A stretch of 33,795 nt of DNA from Frigidibacter sp. ROC022. GTDB taxonomy: Bacteria > Pseudomonadota > Alphaproteobacteria > Rhodobacterales > Rhodobacteraceae. The notes beneath the pieces were generated by a model, which searched no databases, was not told where the DNA came from, and saw nothing but the letters and a program-made list of their open reading frames with translations. Shown in pieces: positions 9,495-17,317 of the stretch (the first letter of the stretch is position 1; every line of letters starts with the position of its first letter). The position numbers were made by a program, and so were the translations under genes. The stretch spans positions 1 to 33,795 of the forward strand of contig NZ_JANQDU010000010.1 in assembly GCF_024723735.1 (NCBI RefSeq). Reading direction: 5' to 3'.

Positions 9495-11099
9495 ATGACC
9501 GATGCCTCTTCTACCGCGAAACGGGCGGGCATGCCGGCATTTGCCGGGCTGACGTCAGGCTTCTTATTGCTGCTGCTGATCGTCGTCTCGGCACTGCCGA
9601 TCTTCTGGCTCGGCTTCCAATCCCTCGCTGCCGCCTGGTCGACCGCGGAATACAGCCACGGGCCACTGATCCCGCTGATCTCGCTATACCTGTTCCTGCG
9701 CGAGTTGCGCAACGAACCCGCCTGGCCCACCGACACACCCCGAAACCGCTGGCCCGGCATCGTGGTGCTTCTGGCCGGTTTGGCGATCGGTATCCTCGGA
9801 TCTGTAATCCGGATCCCCGACATCGTCACCTATGGGCTGATCATCTGGGTCGGCGGCATCGTTCTGACGGTGATGGGCTGGCGCATCGGCCGGACCCATC
9901 AGCTGCCGGTGCTGCATCTGATCTTCATGCTGCCGCTGCCGCAGTTCGTGTTCTGGAAGATGACCATCTTCCTGCAGCTGGTCTCGTCCCAGCTCGGCGT
10001 CTGGTTCATCGAACTGGCCGGCATCCCGGTATTTCTCGAAGGCAACGTGATCGACCTCGGGGTCTACAAGCTGCAGGTCGCCGAGGCCTGTTCGGGCCTG
10101 CGCTACCTGTTCCCGATCCTGTCCTTCTCCTACCTGTTCTCGATCCTCTATCGCGGTCCGTTCTGGCACAAGGCGGTGCTGTTCCTGATGGCGGCGCCGC
10201 TGACCGTGTTCATGAACTCGGTGCGGATCGGGATCATCGGCATCCTGGTGAACTCCTATGGCATCGGCCAGGCCGAGGGCTTCCTGCATATCTTCGAAGG
10301 CTGGGTGATCTTTGGCGCCTGTATCGTCATCCTGTTTGTCAGCGCAGTGTTGCTGCAAAGGCTAACGCCCAGCCCGCTCTCCTTCTCCGACACCATCGAT
10401 CTCGACTTCCAGGGTTTCGGCGGCCAGGCCCGGCGAATTCTACGGATCGCACCTTCGGCCGGAATTGCCGTGGCTGCAGTGGTGACGCTCGCGGTGACGC
10501 TGGCTTTCCTGTTCTTCCCGACCCCTCATCGCGAGCCTGTGGAACGCGATAACTTTCTTCTGCTACCGCGCAGCCTTGGCGACTGGCAGGGCTATGCACA
10601 GGCACTGGAACCGGACGTCGAAAAGATCCTGGGTGCCACAGATTACATCAACACCAGCTATACTGCGCCGGGCGAGGCCGGGTATGTCAACTTCTTCGCG
10701 GCCTGGTATCAGAAGCAGACCGAAGGCTCGGGCATCCACTCACCCGAGGTCTGCCTGCCGGTCGGCGGCTGGGAAGTGTACTCGATCGAGCCGCACCAGG
10801 TCTCGTTCCCGGGCACGGTCTACGGCACCTTCATGGTGAACCGCGCGGTGATCGAGAAGGGCACCTCACGGCAGCTGGTCTATTACTGGTTCGAGCAGCG
10901 TGGCCAGCGGATGACCAACGACTATGCCGCCAAGCTGAGCGTGCTCTGGGACAGTTTCACCCGCGGCCGGTCGGACGGGGCGCTGGTCCGCTTCGTCACC
11001 CAGATCAACCCCGGCGAGACCGAGGCCGATGCGGCGGCGCGGATGGAACGTCTGATGGCCGAAGTGCTGCCGAAGCTGCCGCGGTTCATTCCCGAGTAG
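9495..11099 (+). CDS. xrtD: Exosortase XrtD with fused EpsI domain (VPLPA-CTERM specific)
   Basis: A 534-aa inner-membrane transpeptidase-like protein that recognises C-terminal VPLPA sorting tags. The N-terminal half (about 1-340) is an exosortase with eight or so helices and the predicted catalytic triad Cys199 (EACSGLRY), Arg244 (NSVRIG) and His265 (FLHIFEGW). The C-terminal part (about 345-534) is an EpsI domain with the conserved [12 protein letters not shown] segment. This fusion is characteristic of XrtD. AGGA lies 6 bases before the ATG. It ends 14 bases inside the 3' end of the convergent VPLPA-CTERM gene. Three proteins in the window carry matching tails, which supports the specificity call. 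Confidence 0.93.
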   Translation: MTDASSTAKRAGMPAFAGLTSGFLLLLLIVVSALPIFWLGFQSLAAAWSTAEYSHGPLIPLISLYLFLRELRNEPAWPTDTPRNRWPGIVVLLAGLAIGILGSVIRIPDIVTYGLIIWVGGIVLTVMGWRIGRTHQLPVLHLIFMLPLPQFVFWKMTIFLQLVSSQLGVWFIELAGIPVFLEGNVIDLGVYKLQVAEACSGLRYLFPILSFSYLFSILYRGPFWHKAVLFLMAAPLTVFMNSVRIGIIGILVNSYGIGQAEGFLHIFEGWVIFGACIVILFVSAVLLQRLTPSPLSFSDTIDLDFQGFGGQARRILRIAPSAGIAVAAVVTLAVTLAFLFFPTPHREPVERDNFLLLPRSLGDWQGYAQALEPDVEKILGATDYINTSYTAPGEAGYVNFFAAWYQKQTEGSGIHSPEVCLPVGGWEVYSIEPHQVSFPGTVYGTFMVNRAVIEKGTSRQLVYYWFEQRGQRMTNDYAAKLSVLWDSFTRGRSDGALVRFVTQINPGETEADAAARMERLMAEVLPKLPRFIPE

Positions 11100-12405
11100 A
11101 AGCGGCCTCACCAACCCGACGTCGCCGCACCAGCGCGGCAAGACCCAGGAGAGAGCCGGCCAGAAGCGGCAAAGGAGCTGGCACAGGGACGGGAGACAGC
11201 TCTCCGCCAGGATCGCCTCCCGACGGCGGATCACCAGGATCGACGGTACCACCGCCGGTACTGCCACTGCCGCCACCACCGCCGTACAGGCCTCCACCAC
11301 CACCCGCTGTCTTTCCGGGACCGGCGCCCAACAAAGCGAGAAGCGGCGCAGCAGCCCCCCCCTTGTTGCCCTGCCCTGGATCTTCCAACAACAGTTCTGA
11401 CAAGGCGCCAGCGCAGGCTCCGATCAGATGTTCTCCGCCGGCAAGTTCGTAGGAACAGAGCTCCACGGAACGGGCGCCGAGACACCCTTTGACGCCATTC
11501 TCGACCGCAGGGACGTTTCCGTCCGCTGCCCGGCTGATCCGCACCTTATGGGCCCCGTCCCGGAAGTCGGCGTCGAAAATCCCCGGCACATAGGCCTGGG
11601 TCATGCGGCCCTCATCGTCGAAAGCGACGAATATCTTGTCGGTCTGCGAGACGAATCCGGTCACCGATTGCAGATGCGCCAGATGCAGGCGGCCCGGCGG
11701 ATCGGTCATGCCGCAGGTCCTGAGATCCTCCAGCGTCGCCAGCGGCGTCGTCTCCGGATCGGCAAGGAATGTCGCCCGGATCGCGCTGCTGGGCGCGACA
11801 ACGGGCCGGGCCTCGGCCGCCAGGACCGTCTGGCAATTCTCGAGCGCGGCAAGGTCGGGCGCCGGCAGCCGGTCGGTGACCGTGCGCCCGGTGTCGCCCG
11901 AAATCGCCACCAGAACGGGCTCTTCGCCAGCCGCGAAAGCGGCCACCATGCGTTCGGCGACGGTCCCGTCGAGCCAGAGACTGTCGGTGCTGGGCTCGAG
12001 CTGCCCGGTCACGTCGATCGTCTCATCGCCCAGCGACAGCCGGATCGGTGCGCCGGGCCTGGGGCTGTATTTGAGCTGGATGCGGAAGCCGGTCGGCCCC
12101 TCGGCTCCGGCAACGGCCTGCACCGAGGCGGCAATGCTGCGGATGATCCGTTCGAAGGGCACGTTGTCGCCGTTCGGGGCCCGGTAATCGGACGTCTCGA
12201 TCACGATCCGGCGGTTGACCAGGCAGACCGACTGGTCCGGCGTGGCAACGATCGAGGAGCCGTCCTCGAGGAAGCGCTGACCCACCGGCGCCCCCGGGCT
12301 CGCCTCATCCGCCATGTCCACGGTTGCGGCAAACAGCGCTCCGCCCTGCATCGCCACAGCGCAAACGAGACCGAAACCGGCCGAGAGGAGATATGACCTC
12401 CGCAT
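11086..12405 (-). CDS. VPLPA-CTERM-type sorted protein with Gly-rich linker
   Basis: A 439-aa exported protein of unknown function. It has a signal peptide (about 1-27), a soluble body of about 310 residues with several cysteines, a glycine-rich linker (about 350-400) and a C-terminal sorting signal [18 protein letters not shown] followed by an Arg cluster. This is the pattern of an exosortase substrate, and the exosortase gene lies tail to tail with it, overlapping by 14 bases. The motif is a variant (VPAPLP) of the canonical VPLPA. Start ATG at 12405 chosen for the upstream GAGGTAGG; an earlier in-frame start at 12459 is less likely. The body matches no family I recognise. Confidence 0.8.
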   Translation of the reverse strand: MRRSYLLSAGFGLVCAVAMQGGALFAATVDMADEASPGAPVGQRFLEDGSSIVATPDQSVCLVNRRIVIETSDYRAPNGDNVPFERIIRSIAASVQAVAGAEGPTGFRIQLKYSPRPGAPIRLSLGDETIDVTGQLEPSTDSLWLDGTVAERMVAAFAAGEEPVLVAISGDTGRTVTDRLPAPDLAALENCQTVLAAEARPVVAPSSAIRATFLADPETTPLATLEDLRTCGMTDPPGRLHLAHLQSVTGFVSQTDKIFVAFDDEGRMTQAYVPGIFDADFRDGAHKVRISRAADGNVPAVENGVKGCLGARSVELCSYELAGGEHLIGACAGALSELLLEDPGQGNKGGAAAPLLALLGAGPGKTAGGGGGLYGGGGGSGSTGGGTVDPGDPPSGGDPGGELSPVPVPAPLPLLAGSLLGLAALVRRRRVGEAASTRE

Positions 12406-12532
12406 TTTTTTACCTACCTCAAGCCCTAACCAACAAATAACACAACGATCGAAACACAAGAAAGGTTCTTCAAAAAAGGTTATTCAAAATCCCGTCCTGA
12501 TCTCTGCGGGTCAACCCGCCTCGAAAGGGTAA

Positions 12533-12554
12533 TGTGACGCCCGAAGGCGTCACA
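12533..12554 (-). terminator. Hairpin terminator after VPLPA-CTERM gene
   Basis: Perfect 9-bp stem TGTGACGCC/GGCGTCACA with a TTCG tetraloop when read on the minus strand, 27 bases after the stop of the 12581-13279 gene. Only two T residues follow directly. A second small hairpin (GCGGGT-CA-ACCCGC, 12506-12519) lies further downstream. Confidence 0.6.
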
Positions 12555-12580
12555 TCAAACTCGCCCCATCCCGCCGGATG

Positions 12581-13279
12581 TCAGGCCGCTTTCTTGCGAC
12601 GGCGCAGCGCGCCGAGACCGCCGAGGGCGCCGACCAGAAGCAGACCGGCCGCCGGAACCGGCACCGGCGAGGCGGTGACGAGGTTCTGGTTGTTGCTGGT
12701 GCCCTGCAGGAAGGTCAGGCCGTAGGAATTGGACGGCGTGTCCCCCATGGCTCCCAGAAAACCTTCCGCAGCGGAGACCGCAAGAGCACGGGCGGTATTG
12801 TTGCTGTAGGCTTTGAAATTGCCGTCGCTCAGATCGTAGTCGGTTCCCGTCTCGTAGCGGACTTCCCAGAGCGCCAGCTGGAAACCGGCCGACACGGCGT
12901 TGTTGGTGATGTTCGCGAGAACATAATCATAGGCCGTGTCGAACAGCGCCTGAACGGCACCGATCTGGGTCGAGGTCATCACGGCCCCGACGAAGGGGGT
13001 GTCGGTCTCGGTATATTGCCCGGGATTGGCCAGATAGTGGCTCAGGTCGAGGCACCAGGCGACGAAATCGCCCATCTCGGGAGATTCCAGGTCGAAACCA
13101 CCAGCGTAGAAAGTCCCACTCCGGATCGTACCGCCGATCTGGACCGAAGTATGGCCGTTGCCGTTGAACGCATCGCTACCCTGATAGGTAACGGTTGACG
13201 CCTGAGCCGATGACGAGACTGCCAGAGCCAGAGTTGCCACGGCCGCGGCGGTGGTGAAAATCGATTGAATACTTTTCAT
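12581..13279 (-). CDS. VPLPA-CTERM protein with thioester-domain-like motifs
   Basis: A 232-aa exported protein with a signal peptide (1-27, cut near AQA-S), a middle domain, and a canonical sorting tail: VPVPAAGLLLVGALGG followed by RRRKK. The middle contains WCLDLSHYL (Cys76) and, 58 residues later, AGFQLALWEV (Gln134). This Cys...Gln-x3-Trp arrangement is like surface thioester domains, in which Cys and Gln side chains cross-link and can bind targets covalently. That reading is an inference. Start ATG at 13279 has AGGAAG 8 bases upstream. Expected to be processed by XrtD. The sorting tail is closely similar to that of the gene at 23239-23847. Confidence 0.85.
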   Translation of the reverse strand: MKSIQSIFTTAAAVATLALAVSSSAQASTVTYQGSDAFNGNGHTSVQIGGTIRSGTFYAGGFDLESPEMGDFVAWCLDLSHYLANPGQYTETDTPFVGAVMTSTQIGAVQALFDTAYDYVLANITNNAVSAGFQLALWEVRYETGTDYDLSDGNFKAYSNNTARALAVSAAEGFLGAMGDTPSNSYGLTFLQGTSNNQNLVTASPVPVPAAGLLLVGALGGLGALRRRKKAA

Positions 13280-13571
13280 ATAAAGCTTCCTACAAAACCC
13301 CGAATATTGCCGCCCTTTTGACACATTCCGGGAGGGACCTCAAAGAGGTTTTTTGGAGACGCCCCGCTTTGCAACCAAGGCGGGAGAAGCCGTTTGTAGT
13401 TCGGCAACAGTACCCCCACTTAGGGAGAACTGCCATCATCCCGGCAACTAAGCGTTGCGATGGTCCACCCTTGATGCGCTTGCAAAGTCCATGCTCTCTA
13501 CAGAGACCAGCAAATAGGTTCTGCACCGCCATGCCTCTTGCGCGTCTTCCCGGAGCCGCCGACAAGCAGGC
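13280..13571. promoter_or_regulatory. Divergent intergenic region, VPLPA gene / rhomboid gene
   Basis: 292 bases between oppositely oriented genes, so it should hold both promoters. It contains TAGGGAGAACT (13421-13431), whose reverse complement recurs at 21038-21048 upstream of another small gene. Around it, CCC...GGG half-sites (CAGTACCCCCACTTAGGG, 13408-13425) suggest a dyad operator. No promoter boxes were assigned. Confidence 0.3.
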
Positions 13572-14228
13572 ATGACCGTTTCCGCCCCCTCTTCCGGCCG
13601 ACCGGACCGCCTGTCCTGGATACTGGCGCTGGCGCTGGCCCTGCCCGAACTGGTGCTGCTGGGGGCCGACCACGGGCTTTGGGGCGCGGCGAACTGGCGG
13701 CCGCTGGCCTATTCCTTCGGCGGCTTCTGGGCCGGGCTGCTGCATGGCTGGCAGCCGAACTTTCCGGGCCAGGCCTGGACCATGTTCGTGACCTACGGCT
13801 TCCTTCATGCCGGGCCCGTGCATCTGCTCGGCAACCTCGGCGCATTGGCCTATCTGACGCCCTCGGTGCGCTGGCGGGTCGGCCCGGCGGGGTTCCTCGC
13901 AATCTGGATCGCGGCCTGGCTGGGCGGCGCGGCGATGTTCGGCCTGCTCTCCCGGCAGGCCGCGCCGATGGTCGGCGCCTCGGGGGCGCTGTTCGGCCTG
14001 GCCGGGGCCTGGGTGGTCTTTGTCCTGCGCGAAAGGCTGGCCGCCGGCATGCCGCCTCGCCGCACGGTGATCCGCGCGGCCGGTGCGGCGCTGGTGCTGG
14101 TGCTGCTCAACATCGCCGACTGGTGGATGCAGAGCGGCCGGCTCGCCTGGCAGACCCATCTGGGCGGCGCCCTGGCCGGGGGGCTGGTGGCGGCGATGAT
14201 GGGGCGCGGGCGACGCGGAGGCGCATGA
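13572..14228 (+). CDS. Rhomboid-family intramembrane serine protease
   Basis: A 218-aa membrane protein with six or so helices and rhomboid hallmarks: HAGPVHLLGNLG (the HxxxxHxxxN helix-2 motif), the catalytic serine in GASGALFGL (Ser137) and the catalytic histidine in THLGGALAGG (His196). Rhomboids cleave transmembrane segments within the bilayer. An AGG lies 5 bases before the ATG. Its position next to exosortase substrates could mean it processes surface proteins, but it is not evidently a rhombosortase and no GlyGly-CTERM protein is visible. It could equally be an unrelated neighbour. The gene is noticeably more GC-rich than the genes to its left. Confidence 0.88.
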   Translation: MTVSAPSSGRPDRLSWILALALALPELVLLGADHGLWGAANWRPLAYSFGGFWAGLLHGWQPNFPGQAWTMFVTYGFLHAGPVHLLGNLGALAYLTPSVRWRVGPAGFLAIWIAAWLGGAAMFGLLSRQAAPMVGASGALFGLAGAWVVFVLRERLAAGMPPRRTVIRAAGAALVLVLLNIADWWMQSGRLAWQTHLGGALAGGLVAAMMGRGRRGGA

Positions 14229-14357
14229 CGCCGGGTCCGGAGCGAAATGTGCAGCAGATTGTGCAGCAAAAAGAGCCGAAAAGCCGCCATTCTTGACCAC
14301 AGTTTTGGCCAAGCCATTTATATTATTCGATAATACTATCTCTTGTTGGCGAATGAA
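14229..14357. other. Intergenic flank of the tRNA scar
   Basis: 129 bases. Includes a small AT-rich hairpin TATTAT-TCG-ATAATA (14321-14335), just beyond the tRNA 3' end on the minus strand. This would be the flank of the original tRNA gene or of an integrated element. Confidence 0.4.
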
Positions 14358-14383
14358 TGGCGGAGAGGGTGGGATTCGAACCC
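14358..14383 (-). other. tRNA-Ser 3'-end fragment, probable att scar
   Basis: Reading the minus strand, these 26 bases are GGGTTCGAATCC, then CACCCTCTCC, then GCCA: half of the T-stem, the T-loop, the acceptor 3' strand, the discriminator G and an encoded CCA. The acceptor would pair with GGAGAGG, the usual start of a serine tRNA. Upstream bases (CGCTA) do not complete the T-stem, so tRNA identity stops at 14383 and there is no D or anticodon arm. Short tRNA 3' ends of this kind are the usual integrase crossover sites. Confidence 0.8.
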
Positions 14384-15591
14384 TAGCGCCGCACCTTCTC
14401 GAAGATCCGCTCGTAGGCCGCCAGCAGATGCGGCACCGAATAATCCCAGGACAGGGCCTCGAACACCCGGGCCCGACCCGCCTGCCCCATCTGGCGCCGC
14501 AGCTCGGGATCGTCCATCAGCCGGGCGATCTGCGCCGCGAAATCCTTCGGGTCGTTGTTCTTCGCACAGAGCGCCGCCGCCCCGGCCGAGACCCTGCCCT
14601 CGGTCAGGTCGAACTGCACCGCGGGCTTTTCCAGGGTCATGTATTCCATGATCTTGTTCATCGTCGAGATGTCGTTCATCGCGTTCTTCGGGTCCGGCGC
14701 GACGCCGATGTCGATGGCGTTCAGCGCCGCCAGCAGCTCGTCGCCGTAGAGCGCGCCGGTGAAGGTGAAATGCGCCTCGAGCCCACGCGCCGCGACATCG
14801 GCCATCACCTCCTCCAGCGTCGGACCGAACCCGACGATGACGCAATGCACGTCACTGCGCCCCATCTCCCGCACCAGATGGTCGACCGCCGCGATGAGAA
14901 GGTCCATTCCCTCCTGCTGGCCGATCACGCCGACATAGCCGAGCACGGTGCCCGCGCCCTTGCGATAGGCCGGATCGCCGGGGCCGGGCTTGAACCGGTC
15001 GACCTGCGGCGCCGAGCGGACCACGAAGACATCCTCGGGCTTCATCCGGCCGCGGCGGATCGCGATGTCGCGGAACGAGTCATTGGTGGCGATCGAGACC
15101 GAGGCGGTGGCGAAGGTCATCCGCTCCCAGATCCGCATCACCCGGTAGAGCAGGCCGCGCTTGTCGAACTTGGCCTCGAACAGCTCGGGGCAGACGTCGT
15201 GATGGTCGAAGAGATAGCGCACCCCGGCCAGCCGGTAGCGCCAGGCCAGCAGGAAGATCAGGTCGGGCGGGTTGCAGCCGTGGATGACATCGAAGCCCCG
15301 CTCGCGCCGCACAACCCGCGCCAGGCGGAACCAGGCACGGATCGCATGCCAGTATTCGCGGGCATAGGCCAGCGCCCCGGAATGGGCCTCGGGCGGCGCG
15401 GGATGGCGGTAGATATGAACGCCGTCGATCTCTTCATAGGGCTTGTCCCAGCCCCGGCCCATCGGCGAGATCACCGAGACCTCGTAGCCGGCGGCAGTCA
15501 GCGCGGTCGCCTCGAGCCAGACCCTGCGGTCAAGCGGCACAGGCAGGTTCTCGACCACGATCAGCACGCGGCGCGGGGGGCTGAAACTCAT
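14383..15591 (-). CDS. Glycosyltransferase family 4 (GT-B)
   Basis: A 402-aa cytoplasmic retaining glycosyltransferase adding a sugar to a lipid-linked polysaccharide precursor. The N-terminal Rossmann half opens with RRVLIVVENLPVPLDRRVW. The C-terminal half shows GTVLGYVGVIGQQEGMDLLI and the donor-site EX7E-type region around NKIMEYMTLEKPAV. Similar GT4 enzymes are common in XrtA/PEP-CTERM loci. The sugar specificity is unknown. The stop codon TAG ends in the first base identical to the tRNA-Ser fragment, so the present 3' end may have been set by an integration event. Start ATG at 15591 has only a weak GAGA upstream. Confidence 0.88.
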   Translation of the reverse strand: MSFSPPRRVLIVVENLPVPLDRRVWLEATALTAAGYEVSVISPMGRGWDKPYEEIDGVHIYRHPAPPEAHSGALAYAREYWHAIRAWFRLARVVRRERGFDVIHGCNPPDLIFLLAWRYRLAGVRYLFDHHDVCPELFEAKFDKRGLLYRVMRIWERMTFATASVSIATNDSFRDIAIRRGRMKPEDVFVVRSAPQVDRFKPGPGDPAYRKGAGTVLGYVGVIGQQEGMDLLIAAVDHLVREMGRSDVHCVIVGFGPTLEEVMADVAARGLEAHFTFTGALYGDELLAALNAIDIGVAPDPKNAMNDISTMNKIMEYMTLEKPAVQFDLTEGRVSAGAAALCAKNNDPKDFAAQIARLMDDPELRRQMGQAGRARVFEALSWDYSVPHLLAAYERIFEKVRR

Positions 15592-15684
15592 CCGGAAGTC
15601 TCACGATAATGGACTGTTGCAACCGACGCCTATCAGGCCATCTTTGCAGAAAAAAGGCGGCGGGAAGGCCTTACAGCAGCCATC

Positions 15685-16092
15685 TCAGGAGCCCTTGGTC
15701 CCGTATTCCCGTTGCAGGAGCGTCACGGCGTACTCCAGTGTCTCACCCAGACCCCAGCCATTGGCATCAGCGATGGCGCAGTAGGTCTCGATAGTGTCGG
15801 GCCGGGCCTTGAGGTTGAACTGCATGTTGCGGCCAGTACGGCGACGACGAACCAGCAGACGATCGGCCGGTTTCTCCCCCCCTACCCCACCGGCGTCCGC
15901 CACGGGTTTCGGCGTGACGGGTTGACGGCTAACGAAACCGGTCGCTTCAGCACTACGCCGAGCTGTGTCCGCCGGCGGTCGTGGTTTTGGGGACGTCGCC
16001 GGTGCCGCGGCCCAGTCCGCCGGATCGAACCCGTCGAGTGCGTCGGAAAATCCGATGTCAGCACGGGTCCTGGTGCTGTCCGTCCCACTCAT
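15685..16092 (-). CDS. Small RHH-type partition protein (ParB-like)
   Basis: A 135-aa protein with a disordered Pro/Ala-rich N-terminal two thirds and a compact C-terminus (about 85-130; RNMQFNLKARPDTIETYC then LGETLEYAVTLLQRE) that fits a ribbon-helix-helix fold, a beta strand followed by two helices. It overlaps the ParA gene by 4 bases (ATGA). A small protein encoded right after ParA is the usual centromere-binding partner in type Ib-like partition systems, and the repeats at 16902-17077 are a likely target. It is not a canonical HTH ParB. Function is inferred from position and fold resemblance. Confidence 0.7.
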   Translation of the reverse strand: MSGTDSTRTRADIGFSDALDGFDPADWAAAPATSPKPRPPADTARRSAEATGFVSRQPVTPKPVADAGGVGGEKPADRLLVRRRRTGRNMQFNLKARPDTIETYCAIADANGWGLGETLEYAVTLLQREYGTKGS

Positions 16093-16787
16093 CCCGCCAC
16101 CTCCATCGTTTCAACTTCAGGCCGCTCATTCTTCAGCAGGACCAGAACCTCACCGGCAAAGTCGCTCGCGTTCTTGCGCGCGTTGCCAAGATTGGAAACC
16201 TGCCCCTCAGGCAGATCCGCGAGCAACCCACCGTAGTCGAAAACATCACGGTAGGCCGCGCGCTCGACTATCGGTGTCAGGAACACCGGGATGCCGGCGC
16301 GGTCGAGTTGATCGCGTACGTTCCGCATTGCCCTCGAGGTAACCGCGGCACTGGTCCGCGTCATCAGAACGCCATGACGTATCTCGCGCCGCGCCATACG
16401 TTCCTGGTTACGGATCAACCGGATCATTTTGGCAGCGCCCTTGGCATCCATTGCACCACCTTGGGTCGGGATCACTACAAGGTCGGACATACCGACGGCA
16501 TTGGCGACCATCAGGCTCGCTGTTCCCTCGAGATCGACGATCACGAACTGACTCTGGCCCTGGGCTTCCTCTATCTGGTCGACGATGCTTTCCTCGCTGA
16601 CCTCGCTTTCGATCCGCAGGTTTTCAGGGCGACCGGGAAGTCGCCCCCATTGGGTCAGCCAGCGTTCGGGATCTGCATCGAGGATGGTGACCTCTGCGCC
16701 ACGGGAAGCGAGTTCCGAGGCCAAGAGAAGCGCAGCAGTCGTCTTGCCCGCTCCACCTTTCGGGTTGGCGAATGCGATGACCGGCAT
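16089..16787 (-). CDS. parA: ParA-family plasmid partition ATPase
   Basis: A 232-aa deviant-Walker ATPase that segregates plasmid copies over the nucleoid. The N-terminus MPVIAFANPKGGAGKTT contains the ParA KGGxGKTT motif (10-17). Walker A' is ILDADPERW and the Walker B region is FVIVDLEGTAS. It lacks the N-terminal DNA-binding extension of P1/RepABC ParA, so it is the short type. AAAGGA lies about 7 bases before the ATG at 16787; the frame extends upstream to 16922 but without family similarity. It overlaps the downstream small partition gene by 4 bases. The promoter and centromere-like repeats lie upstream, divergent from rep. Confidence 0.92.
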   Translation of the reverse strand: MPVIAFANPKGGAGKTTAALLLASELASRGAEVTILDADPERWLTQWGRLPGRPENLRIESEVSEESIVDQIEEAQGQSQFVIVDLEGTASLMVANAVGMSDLVVIPTQGGAMDAKGAAKMIRLIRNQERMARREIRHGVLMTRTSAAVTSRAMRNVRDQLDRAGIPVFLTPIVERAAYRDVFDYGGLLADLPEGQVSNLGNARKNASDFAGEVLVLLKNERPEVETMEVAG

Positions 16788-16901
16788 TGGGGTCCTTTCT
16801 GCTCTGCCTGTCGCGCCCCTGAGGGGCGTCTGTTCGGCCCGCCCCTTGTGTGCGGACCTTTGCGGAAAGGATGGCACAGCCCCCTCCACCTGTAAACAGC
16901 T

Positions 16902-17077
16902 AGCTATCACTGTAGTATCCAAGTAGCTTCCCGATAGCTTCTAGATAGCTATCGTATATCGGATAGCTATTCGCCAAAGGTGATCATGCTGTTTTCTTGG
17001 TTGCTCGGTGAATCGCGCCGGCCACCATCACGCACATCAGTATCTTCTAGCTATCCAGAAGCTATCGGACAGCTACC
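16902..17077. repeat. 11-bp direct repeats, candidate partition centromere
   Basis: The left block has units starting AGTAGCT (16922), GATAGCT (16933) and GATAGCT (16944), spaced exactly 11 bases, with another GATAGCTAT at 16962; GATAGCTATC at 16944-16953 is a palindrome. The right block has the opposite orientation, AGCTATC (17049), AGCTATC (17060) and AGCTACC (17071), again every 11 bases. A single AGCTATC lies at 16902. The two facing blocks flank about 75 bases between parA and rep. One-helical-turn spacing suits cooperative binding of a ribbon-helix-helix partition protein and parA autoregulation. Confidence 0.75.
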
Positions 17078-17137
17078 GACACAAACCTGAATAGGAGCCA
17101 TGCAGTAACCAGCGCGTACGTTTGCCGCTGCCAAACT

Positions 17138-17254
17138 GTGAGGTTTCCGGGCAGGAGGCTTGTGAGGCAGCTTCCACGCCATCCAGCCTTGTTTTCAAGG
17201 AGTTCCGATATGCCGTTGTCCCATCCTCTGACCCTAAATGTGAGGTTTTCGGGG
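17138..17254. promoter_or_regulatory. Two inverted degenerate iterons upstream of rep
   Basis: GTGAGGTTTCCGGGC (17138-17152) and GTGAGGTTTTCGGGG (17240-17254) each match 12 of 15 bases of the reverse complement of the downstream iteron core CCCCGGATTCCTCAC. Initiators of the Rep_3 type commonly repress their own promoter at such sites, so these are likely operators for the rep gene at 17318. Confidence 0.55.
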
Positions 17255-17317
17255 AAAAGTGAAAATCACTCGTCGGAGCTTTCACAATAGTACGACCTAG
17301 GCTAACATCATCTTGTG

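Noticed and set aside
14293-15609. 438-codon plus-strand frame beginning with GGEGGIRTLA
   Set aside because: The opening is the well-known artefact of reading across a tRNA-Ser 3' end, and the rest is antisense to the GT4 gene.
15685-16787. RepABC-type partition and replication operon
   Set aside because: There is no repC, the ParA is the short form without an N-terminal DNA-binding domain, and the partner is small and not a ParB/RepB HTH protein.
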